Assembly: GCA_003532195.1 (NCBI GenBank)
Contig: DOFA01000186.1
Location: 1-14,243 of the forward strand
Length of the DNA stretch: 14,243 nt
Direction: 5' to 3'
Source of the DNA: Clostridiales bacterium
GTDB taxonomy: Bacteria > Bacillota > Clostridia > Saccharofermentanales > UBA5734
In this document: piece after piece, positions 1 through 6,706 of the stretch
How positions within the stretch are numbered: position 1 is the stretch's first letter
Layout of the letters: each line of letters begins with the position of its first letter
Translations under genes and position numbers: made by a program
The notes under the pieces: generated by a model
Told to the model about the DNA's origin: nothing
The model's input: the letters and a program-made list of their open reading frames with translations, nothing else
Database searches by the model: none

Positions 1-357
1 GACTCCCTCACCGATCTGATACTCCATCTCGCGCAAGGCAGAATCAATCTCGGCGTGCGATTCACGCAGCGTTTTACCGTTTTCCCGCGTCATGATTTCA
101 GCCAGTTCTGCCCGGCGCTGATGCATGCCGTTGAGAGCCTCTTTGAGATAACCCGCACGCTGCGCGGCCGTCAGCGCCCGCCAACCGGGGAACGCCAGGC
201 CGGCTGCGTCAATCGCCCGATTGGCGTCATCCCGACTGCACGCCGGCCAAATGCCGGTTACTTCGTCCAGATCGGCCGGATTTCTCTGCGCAAAGGTTTT
301 GCCGTAGCCGGCAGCCACCCATTGGCCGCTGATATAGTTACTGAATTCCTGGCTCAT
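1..357 (-). CDS. Aldehyde dehydrogenase, N-terminal part (runs off the window)
   Basis: NAD(P)-dependent aldehyde dehydrogenase superfamily, oxidising an aldehyde to a carboxylic acid in the cytoplasm. Only the first 119 residues of an expected ~480 are here; the frame is open to base 1. The protein begins MSQEFSNYISGQWV, then has the NPAD segment typical of the N-terminal strand (residues ~27-30), an FPGWR segment and the helix ending in ENGKT that this superfamily shows before its cofactor domain. The catalytic Cys and Glu lie outside the window. The start is ATG at 357, with AAGGAG at 370-365 on the minus strand giving good spacing. The style (ENGKT followed by a REMEYQIGEG-like segment) reminds me of the alpha-ketoglutaric semialdehyde dehydrogenase group (B. 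subtilis YcbD-like), but lactaldehyde or succinate-semialdehyde dehydrogenase are also possible. It is divergent from the hydrolase operon, so it may be a catabolic step for the same sugar (inference). Confidence 0.85.
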   Translation of the reverse strand, partial: MSQEFSNYISGQWVAAGYGKTFAQRNPADLDEVTGIWPACSRDDANRAIDAAGLAFPGWRALTAAQRAGYLKEALNGMHQRRAELAEIMTRENGKTLRESHAEIDSALREMEYQIGEGV

Positions 358-378
358 GATACCGCTCCTTCATGTCCC

Positions 379-394
379 GATTGCTGCGGCAATC
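379..394. promoter_or_regulatory. Inverted repeat in the dehydrogenase leader
   Basis: GATTGC-TGCG-GCAATC, a perfect 6-base inverted repeat with a 4-base centre. It lies between the predicted minus-strand -10 (426-421) and the ribosome binding site (370-365), so it would be in the 5' leader. It could be a repressor operator or a short RNA hairpin; the sequence alone does not decide. Confidence 0.35.
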
Positions 395-420
395 TTACGG
401 ATATTTACTGCAACATCAAT

Positions 421-449
421 ATTATACTCTGCCCCGATGCAAACACCAA
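421..449 (-). promoter_or_regulatory. Candidate sigma-A promoter for the aldehyde dehydrogenase
   Basis: On the minus strand a perfect TATAAT (426-421) follows TTGGTG (449-444) with a 17-base spacer. The -35 keeps only the TTG part of TTGACA. The predicted start is near 414, giving a leader of about 57 bases before the ATG at 357. Confidence 0.42.
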
Positions 450-559
450 TCGGTTCGCATCCGTTGACACGGCTTTCCCTGCTGTCGCCAAGCCGATGCC
501 TTTCCCTGGCCGGACAGGTGTAATTATTACAAATTTCATTAATATTTATTCTTAATTGC

Positions 560-583
560 TTATGACAAGATTACTTATCATAA
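560..583. promoter_or_regulatory. Dyad TTATGA-N12-TCATAA, candidate activator site
   Basis: Perfect 6-base inverted repeat with a 12-base spacer, centred about 55 bases upstream of the predicted hydrolase-operon transcription start. The core ATGA-N12-TCAT recurs with identical spacing upstream of the two-component operon (10285-10310), so it may be bound by the YesN-like regulator encoded here (inference). Confidence 0.4.
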
Positions 584-591
584 ATTATATG

Positions 592-620
592 TTTTCATAT
601 AGCTATCGTTAAGTTATAAT
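592..620 (+). promoter_or_regulatory. Candidate sigma-A promoter for the hydrolase operon
   Basis: TTTTCA (592-597), a 17-base spacer, then a perfect TATAAT (615-620). The -35 matches consensus at 4 of 6 bases. The predicted start is near 627, about 49 bases before the ATG at 676. A relatively weak -35 with an upstream dyad fits an activator-assisted promoter. Confidence 0.5.
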
Positions 621-675
621 ATGCTTAGTCTTCGTTGTTTATATTAACGGTCTAAAAAACGGAGGGAGTAATACG

Positions 676-3600
676 ATGCTCGACATTCAGAAAGCATTCA
701 ATGAAGGGGTGCCGGAGTATGCGCCCGCAGTCATGTGGTTCCCGACCGGGTCGGTGACCCGGGACGAGATGACTTTTCAGATCGAATCCTTTAAAAAAAG
801 CGGAATCGGGGATTTCTATATCCATCCCAGCGCCGGCCTCCGGGGCGGCTATCTGGACGAGGGATTCTTCGCGATGATCCGCCACGCGGTTGAGGAAGCC
901 CAGCGTCTGGAAATGAATTTCTGGATCTACGACGAATATAACTGGCCGTCCGGCACAGCGGGCGGCTTTGTCATCCGCGACCATCCCTGGGCGCGCATGA
1001 CCCTGCTCAGCATGCTGAAAGGTGAAGTCGAACCTGGCGGGCGGCTCTCTGAAACCCTGCCGCTGGGAAAGAGCCGGAACATGCAGATTCTGGCTGCCTA
1101 TCTGCTTTCCGGCGACCAGAAAGTCCGCTTGCCCGTCACTTGCGATGTCCAGGACGGGCAGACGGTTGTCTCCTGGCAGAACACGAGTTCGCATACGCAA
1201 ACTTTGGCGGTGTTTTATACCTTCTGGGGCGGCGGCCTGCAGCCTTCGGCCAAGAATGCCGAATTTTCCCTGGACCAGGAAGGCTATCTCGACACGATGG
1301 ACAGTGAAGCCGTCCAGCTGTTCATTGAATATACCCATGAACGTTACAAGGCAGCGGTCGGATCGTTCTTTGGCACGGTCATCAAAGGTGTCTTTACCGA
1401 TGAAGTGCATTCCCTGACCGGAACCTCACCGGTCGAGGGCGCTTTGCTGTTGCCCTGGTCACGCCGTTTTGCGGAAAAATTCCTCGAGCGGAACGGCTAT
1501 GATGTCTTGACTATTTTGCCGGAATTATTTATTGACGCGGGTGAGGCGAAACCGGGTCTGGAAGCCGGCAGCGCCGACGGCTCCGCAACCGTCATTTCCG
1601 CGGAAACCGCCGCCGCCAAGGCACGCTTCGATTTCTGGAGCACCATCAGCGAGATGTATCTTGATGCTTATATGGCGCAAATCGGCGCCTGGTGCCGTGC
1701 CAACGGCCTGATTTTCACCGGTCACGGCGGCGGCGAGGAATCCCTGCGCTACCACGTCATGAGCTTTACCGATATGTTTGAATGCTTCCGGCATTATGGC
1801 ATGCCGGGCATCGATTCCATCTATTCCAACGAGCTGATCAATTTCCATGATTTCAATTTCGCCGTCAAGTGCGCGTCCTCGGCGGCCCGCTTTCACGGTA
1901 AAAAGCGTCTCCTCTGCGAGACCTTTTCCGGCAGCACGCATGATATGACCCTGGCGCAGATCAAGCGCATCGAAAACCGGCTCTTTCTGCTCGGAGTCAA
2001 CTACATCCAATACATGGGCGCCTATTACACCCTGAACGACGCATTCAAGGAAAACCTCGGCTTTTGTCCCACCCCCTTCAGCTTCAACAATACTTTATAT
2101 CCTCATTTCCCGCACTTGAACAAATATGTATCCGCCATGTCCTGGCTGGTCGCCGAAACCGCCATTTGCGCGCGCGCCCTGGTGCTTTGCCCTTATGCCG
2201 CCAGTCGTGCCAACGCAGGCGGGCCCCTGCTCCACGACGGTCCGGAGCACGCGGACATGACCAGCCGGCATCCGCTGGTCAGCTTGAATCTGGCTACGCA
2301 AGGCGCCGTCAACGCGCTGGTCGAATTAAATGTCCCGTTTGAGATCGCCAGCGAGCAAATCCTTGACTCGGCTGAAGTGCAAAACGGCCGGATCCGCATC
2401 GGCGACTCGATGTATGACGTCCTGGTTCTGCCTGACGCCAATTGTGTTACAGGCGGAACTGCGCATGTTTATACGCAGTTTGCCCGCCAGGGCGGCCGGC
2501 TGGTCCTCATCGGCAGGCTCCCCGAGACCTGCATCGACACTGCGGCGCCTGCGGCGACGGACGTTGATAAGCTGCTGGCGCTGCCCGGGGTGCGTACGAT
2601 CGAACCGGCCGGCTATGACATCCAGACCGACAGCCGCAAAGCCAAAGCCGGTTCGTTTACGGCAATGATGCGCGCCAGCCTGAGCGGCATACCCCCTTAC
2701 ATTGCGGATGTCGACTATGAAGACGGTATTTTCTCTGTCATCCGCAAGTCCGCAGATAGCTATTACCTGATCCTGGCCAACGATGCCGCTGAAAAACGCA
2801 TCGCCCGCGGCCGGATCTTCGCGCCGGCAGTGCCCCAGGCCATCGACACCGAAACCGGCCTGATCCGTCCGGCCCGATTCGACCGGACCGGTTCGGAAAC
2901 CGCCTTCGAACTGACACTTGCCGCTTTCGAAACCGCGGTCCTTGTCTTCGCCGATCAAGCCGCCGGCAGCGCGGTACCAATCCTGGAAACTTCGGCTCAG
3001 GAACTGCCTGCTGCCTATCTGCCGGGCAGCCTTGATCCGAATGGTTTTGATGAAATCCGGCCTTTAAACGAAGGATTTACCTTCCAGACTTGCAGCCCCA
3101 ACTGGCTGATCCCGGAAGCCCGCCTGGTCGCGGATGACACGCTGGCCAGTCCGGCAAACACGTTCCATTACACCCAGCTGGAGTTCCATAACTGGATCGT
3201 TCCGGCCCGGATCAAACATCCCGAACAGCATGTCACAGCCATTTACGATTTTGAGATCGAATCTTGTCCGGAGACAGTCGAACTGGTTACAGAGACTGAA
3301 TATCCGCTGGCCTGGTTCGTCAACGGACGCCCGGCTCCCGGCGCGCGCGGCGAGCGGATCTGGGACCGGGAAAACCATGTCAGCGACATCACCGCGCTGC
3401 TGGTGAACGGCCATAATCGCCTGACGGCAGTCGGCGCCTATCCAAAATACAATGCCAAGTGGCTGAACCAGATCCCCTTCGCGGGTTTGCGCGGCGACTT
3501 CCGGGTGATCGGCGGCCGCATGACGACCCGGATTATACCCGTCCGGCCTGTATCCTGGACCGAGCTCGGTTATGCCCGCTATTCCGGCGACGCAACCTAT

Positions 3601-3870
3601 ATCTGCACGTTTGGCCTGGACATCGTTCCCGGCCGAGTGGTTTTGGCGCTGGAAACCCCTGATGCGGCGCAAGTTTTTATTAACGGCCAATCCGCCGGCT
3701 GCCGGCTCTGGGAGCCTTATGCCTTTGACCTCTCTCCATACGTTCGCCAGGGGTGTAATCAGCTGGAGATCCAGATCACCTCAACCTTGTCCAACCTGTT
3801 CTATCATCCGGTTCCATCCGGACTCACAAGTCCGCCGCGGCTGGGCATCAGCCAAAAGAAAGAGGTATGA
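676..3870 (+). CDS. GH106-like glycoside hydrolase (alpha-L-rhamnosidase-type), cytoplasmic
   Basis: A 1064-residue protein that I assign to the GH106-like glycoside hydrolases, a family whose characterised members are alpha-L-rhamnosidases. Visible family-style motifs in the N-terminal barrel region are GIGDFYIHP (43-51), YDEYNWPSG (85-93), a beta-rich insert (~130-205), GVFTDEVHS (238-246), GHGGGEE (349-355) and CETFSG (414-419). E243 and E415 are the best visible candidates for catalytic acids, by motif position only. A second half rich in beta-strands follows, ending in a galactose-binding-like sandwich with VFINGQ and YAFDLSPYVRQG motifs near residues 1000-1030. No signal peptide is seen, so it probably acts on imported oligosaccharides. 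The ATG at 676 follows GGAGGGAG (661-668) with a 7-base gap. It is the first gene of an operon with the GH2 gene, whose start sits at its stop codon. The substrate is not proven; a divergent specificity is possible. Confidence 0.82.
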   Translation: MLDIQKAFNEGVPEYAPAVMWFPTGSVTRDEMTFQIESFKKSGIGDFYIHPSAGLRGGYLDEGFFAMIRHAVEEAQRLEMNFWIYDEYNWPSGTAGGFVIRDHPWARMTLLSMLKGEVEPGGRLSETLPLGKSRNMQILAAYLLSGDQKVRLPVTCDVQDGQTVVSWQNTSSHTQTLAVFYTFWGGGLQPSAKNAEFSLDQEGYLDTMDSEAVQLFIEYTHERYKAAVGSFFGTVIKGVFTDEVHSLTGTSPVEGALLLPWSRRFAEKFLERNGYDVLTILPELFIDAGEAKPGLEAGSADGSATVISAETAAAKARFDFWSTISEMYLDAYMAQIGAWCRANGLIFTGHGGGEESLRYHVMSFTDMFECFRHYGMPGIDSIYSNELINFHDFNFAVKCASSAARFHGKKRLLCETFSGSTHDMTLAQIKRIENRLFLLGVNYIQYMGAYYTLNDAFKENLGFCPTPFSFNNTLYPHFPHLNKYVSAMSWLVAETAICARALVLCPYAASRANAGGPLLHDGPEHADMTSRHPLVSLNLATQGAVNALVELNVPFEIASEQILDSAEVQNGRIRIGDSMYDVLVLPDANCVTGGTAHVYTQFARQGGRLVLIGRLPETCIDTAAPAATDVDKLLALPGVRTIEPAGYDIQTDSRKAKAGSFTAMMRASLSGIPPYIADVDYEDGIFSVIRKSADSYYLILANDAAEKRIARGRIFAPAVPQAIDTETGLIRPARFDRTGSETAFELTLAAFETAVLVFADQAAGSAVPILETSAQELPAAYLPGSLDPNGFDEIRPLNEGFTFQTCSPNWLIPEARLVADDTLASPANTFHYTQLEFHNWIVPARIKHPEQHVTAIYDFEIESCPETVELVTETEYPLAWFVNGRPAPGARGERIWDRENHVSDITALLVNGHNRLTAVGAYPKYNAKWLNQIPFAGLRGDFRVIGGRMTTRIIPVRPVSWTELGYARYSGDATYICTFGLDIVPGRVVLALETPDAAQVFINGQSAGCRLWEPYAFDLSPYVRQGCNQLEIQITSTLSNLFYHPVPSGLTSPPRLGISQKKEV
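3861..3865 (+). promoter_or_regulatory. Ribosome binding site deciding the GH2 start
   Basis: AGAGG ends one base before the ATG at 3867 but seven bases before the in-frame ATG at 3873. The second ATG therefore has normal spacing and is the better start. The site lies inside the end of the upstream gene, which suggests translational coupling. Confidence 0.55.
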
Positions 3871-3872
3871 TT

Positions 3873-6683
3873 ATGAAACAGTGCACATTCAAAAAAGAAC
3901 CGGCAGTGGTCAATCCGCTTTTCGCGCATCCCGACGAGAAACGGATCCGGCTTAGCGGCGACTGGCGTTTCCGGCTCGACCCGGGAGAGGCCGGCGTCAG
4001 CGAAAAATGGTTTCAATACCCCTATATGCTCCTGGAAAACATCCTGGTTCCGGGATGCTGGCAGGGTCAGGGCTTTGGTGATGACAGCGAAGTCTTCCAT
4101 AAAGAAGTTGAAGTTAAAATCAGGACCTACAAGTCGACCTATATCGGCACCGGCTGGTATGGCAAGGTTTTCACGGTGCCCTCAGGCTGGGACGGCCAAA
4201 GAATCTGGCTCAATTTCGGCGGCGTCAGCCCATCGGCCGAGCTCTGGCTGAACGGGGAAAAGCTGGGCGAGCACCACTCGCCGCTGGTTCCCTTTGCCTA
4301 CGATATCACCAGCCGCCTCATCCCCGGCGGCGAGAATTATCTGGCCGTGCGGGTGCATGAAGAGGACCGCCTGATGGAATTGGAATATTATTCCGAAGGC
4401 ATGTGGTCCGGCCTCTACCGCGATGTCGAGCTGACTGCCACCGGGCCAGCCTGGATCGACCAGCTGTCGGTTGTTCCGGACGCCGACGCCGGGCAGGTTC
4501 TTGTCAAAGCAACCCTGGGCTTTGCCGCGGGCGGGGCGGACGAAGCGGCCGGGGCAGCCGGAGCAGCCGCGGTTACCGGAGACGCCGGAGAAGGCGGATC
4601 AGACGGCGCTGAAATCAAAATCGCCCTGATCGGCCCGGACGGCCGGGAATGCGCCTCTGCCCACGCAAAAACCGTCGGCGGCCGGGCGGATCTGGAGATC
4701 AAGATTGATCAGCCGCAGCTCTGGTGTCCGGAAACGCCGAATCTTTACCGGATCGAAGCGCGCCTGTTCTGCGGCGGCGAGCTCTGTGACGTGCGGACCG
4801 ACCGCTTCGGACTCGTGAAACTGTCGACGCAAGGCAAGCACTTCCTGATCAATAATCAGCCGTATTTTATGCGCGGCGGCGGCGAATTCTTTGTCATGGC
4901 CGACACCGGCAGCCCGGACACCAACCGCGACAGCTGGCGCAAGCGCCTTGGCACGCTGCGGCAGTATGGCTACACCTACATCCGGCTCCAGTCCCACGCC
5001 CAGATTCCGGAATATTATGATGCCGCCGACGAAGCCGGGCTGCTGATCCAAAGCGAGATGGGCACGATGGGCCCGATCTGCGGCATGTCTTCCTGGCATA
5101 CCTACAACATGTATCCGAAGCCGACCCCGGATTACCGCGAGCGGCTCCGCCACCAGTGGAACAAGGTGGTCGAACGCGATGTCAACCATCCGTCGGCCAA
5201 TCTGTACAATATGAGCAACGAGCTGACGCCGGACATGGCCCTGCTGTTTCCCAAAGTCGCCTGGCGCTGCTACCAGGAGACCAAGGAGCGCAAGCCGACC
5301 GCGCTTGTCATCTGGACGGACGGCCAGTATTCGCCCGACCTGCCCGGCGACTATGTCAACGCAGAAGCCTCCGTCGACGCCGACTGCCCGAAGCCGTTGA
5401 TCCAGCACGAATTCCGCTGGTGGAGTTCCTATATCGACGTGCGGACAGCCGTGAAATTCAAAGGCGTCATGCGGCCGTACGGCATCGAGCTCGTCCTCAA
5501 GGCAGCGGCCCGCAACAACCTGTCCCATATCCTGATCGACGCCACGAAAAACAGCCAGCGTCTGCAATTCCTCGAGATGAAAGGCAAACTCGAGGGGTGC
5601 CGCCGGGATAACCAGCAGCTCGCCGGCATATCCCATTTCAATGCCACCGATACCGCTTTGTCATCCCAGGGCGTCCTCGATCTCTTCTACGAAAAAAAGT
5701 ACGCCACACCGGAACAGTGGCTGCAGACCAACGGCGATACCATCATCATGTCCAGCCTGGGCTTTAATAACCGGGTCTGGACATTCGGATCCGAGTTCTC
5801 GTGCGCCCTCAGCGTCTCCGATTATTCGCACCCGGCTTTGACCGCTCCGGTCCTGGAATGGGCGATCGAAGCTGACGGGCAGGTTTGGGCCCAAGGCAGT
5901 CTTGCCTATGACCACAAGCCTTATGAAAGCTGCCCTGCGGGTCTTGTCCGCGCGATTATCCCGACCTTCGCCCGACCGACTCCCGCCAGGCTCACAGCCC
6001 GGCTGTCGGAGCAGGATCGTGTGTTCACCAACCAATGGGACCTCTGGTTCTTCCCGGAAGCGGCAGACCTGCCGGCCGGGGCAGTTGAAACCAACACTTG
6101 CGAACCGGCCGCCCAAGCCATTCTCACGAATAGGCTGACGCCGGAGCTTACCGATTATGTCCGTTCCGGCGGCAACGTCATCCTGGGTAGTTCCGAAGGC
6201 CTGGTCCGGCCCTTCCTGCAAGTGCTCGGGCTCACGGAAGGACGGTATTTCTTCACCAAACCGGCTAATTTCCCGCCGCTGGAAGAACTCCAGGCCGGGA
6301 CGATCATCCGCGATCACCCGATGCTGGGCGATTTCCCGCACGAGAATTTTGCCGACCTGCAGTTCTATAACCTGATCGGCGAAAGCCCGGCCTTTGACAT
6401 CGGTTCGCTTGGCCTCAACGACGAAGACCCGGTCATCCGCATGCTGCATTCCTCGTTCGTCGCCCGGCCTCTGGCCTTGCTGCTCGAGCGCTCGCTGGGT
6501 AAGGGCCGGATCATCATGACGGCGATGGATATGGACCGGAAATTCCCGGAAGCCCGGTATCTGCTGAAACAGATCTGCCGCTACGCCCTCGGCGGCGACA
6601 AGCCGGCCTGCGCCGAAATGAGCGAAAGCACGCTGGAAAAGCTCCTGGCCGCCGGTGAATTGGCAGGGACGCAAACGGAATAG
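3873..6683 (+). CDS. Glycoside hydrolase family 2 enzyme with C-terminal amidotransferase-like domain
   Basis: A 936-residue GH2 (beta-galactosidase/beta-glucuronidase/beta-mannosidase superfamily) retaining hydrolase. Domains in order: N-terminal sugar-binding jelly roll (~25-190) closing with GMWSGLYRDVEL (176-187), an Ig-like domain (~195-315) interrupted by an Ala/Gly-rich stretch (~217-246), and a TIM barrel (~316-610). The barrel holds the acid/base motif NMSNEL (E450) and a nucleophile motif QHEFRWW (E513), then GISHFNATDTALSSQGV, the usual end of the barrel. After ~640 come a beta-sandwich and a region (~750-920) with YVRSGGNVILGS and GKGRIIMTAMDMD, like the ThuA/glutamine-amidotransferase-type domain added to some GH2 and beta-galactosidase proteins. 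There is no signal peptide. ATG 3873 is preferred over ATG 3867 because of ribosome-site spacing; with 3867 the genes would overlap as ATGA. Exact sugar specificity cannot be read from the sequence. Confidence 0.88.
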   Translation: MKQCTFKKEPAVVNPLFAHPDEKRIRLSGDWRFRLDPGEAGVSEKWFQYPYMLLENILVPGCWQGQGFGDDSEVFHKEVEVKIRTYKSTYIGTGWYGKVFTVPSGWDGQRIWLNFGGVSPSAELWLNGEKLGEHHSPLVPFAYDITSRLIPGGENYLAVRVHEEDRLMELEYYSEGMWSGLYRDVELTATGPAWIDQLSVVPDADAGQVLVKATLGFAAGGADEAAGAAGAAAVTGDAGEGGSDGAEIKIALIGPDGRECASAHAKTVGGRADLEIKIDQPQLWCPETPNLYRIEARLFCGGELCDVRTDRFGLVKLSTQGKHFLINNQPYFMRGGGEFFVMADTGSPDTNRDSWRKRLGTLRQYGYTYIRLQSHAQIPEYYDAADEAGLLIQSEMGTMGPICGMSSWHTYNMYPKPTPDYRERLRHQWNKVVERDVNHPSANLYNMSNELTPDMALLFPKVAWRCYQETKERKPTALVIWTDGQYSPDLPGDYVNAEASVDADCPKPLIQHEFRWWSSYIDVRTAVKFKGVMRPYGIELVLKAAARNNLSHILIDATKNSQRLQFLEMKGKLEGCRRDNQQLAGISHFNATDTALSSQGVLDLFYEKKYATPEQWLQTNGDTIIMSSLGFNNRVWTFGSEFSCALSVSDYSHPALTAPVLEWAIEADGQVWAQGSLAYDHKPYESCPAGLVRAIIPTFARPTPARLTARLSEQDRVFTNQWDLWFFPEAADLPAGAVETNTCEPAAQAILTNRLTPELTDYVRSGGNVILGSSEGLVRPFLQVLGLTEGRYFFTKPANFPPLEELQAGTIIRDHPMLGDFPHENFADLQFYNLIGESPAFDIGSLGLNDEDPVIRMLHSSFVARPLALLLERSLGKGRIIMTAMDMDRKFPEARYLLKQICRYALGGDKPACAEMSESTLEKLLAAGELAGTQTE

Positions 6684-6706
6684 TCGGAAAATAACCGGGG
6701 GCAGAA

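Larger units (their letters stand above)
358..675. other. Divergent intergenic control region (aldehyde dehydrogenase / hydrolase operon)
   Basis: 318 bases with no convincing gene. The half next to the aldehyde dehydrogenase is mixed in composition and the half next to the hydrolase gene (about 520-660) is very A+T-rich. It holds one promoter candidate per direction, a small inverted repeat near the dehydrogenase start, and a TTATGA-N12-TCATAA dyad upstream of the hydrolase promoter; these are listed separately. An open plus-strand frame crossing 55-555 is judged to be a shadow because it overlaps the clear minus-strand dehydrogenase. Confidence 0.7.

Noticed and set aside
464..469. Perfect TTGACA on the plus strand
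   Set aside because: No -10-like hexamer at 16-18 bases downstream.
470..495. CGGCTT-N14-AAGCCG inverted repeat
   Set aside because: Short arms, long loop, no T run and no fit to either promoter.
55..555. 166-residue plus-strand open frame
   Set aside because: It overlaps the clear aldehyde dehydrogenase on the minus strand and the intergenic region, has no ribosome site and no family features.
607..649. CGTTAA...TTAACG inverted repeat around the hydrolase promoter
   Set aside because: Only six bases per arm over a 31-base gap in A+T-rich DNA; likely chance, although an operator around the start site cannot be excluded.
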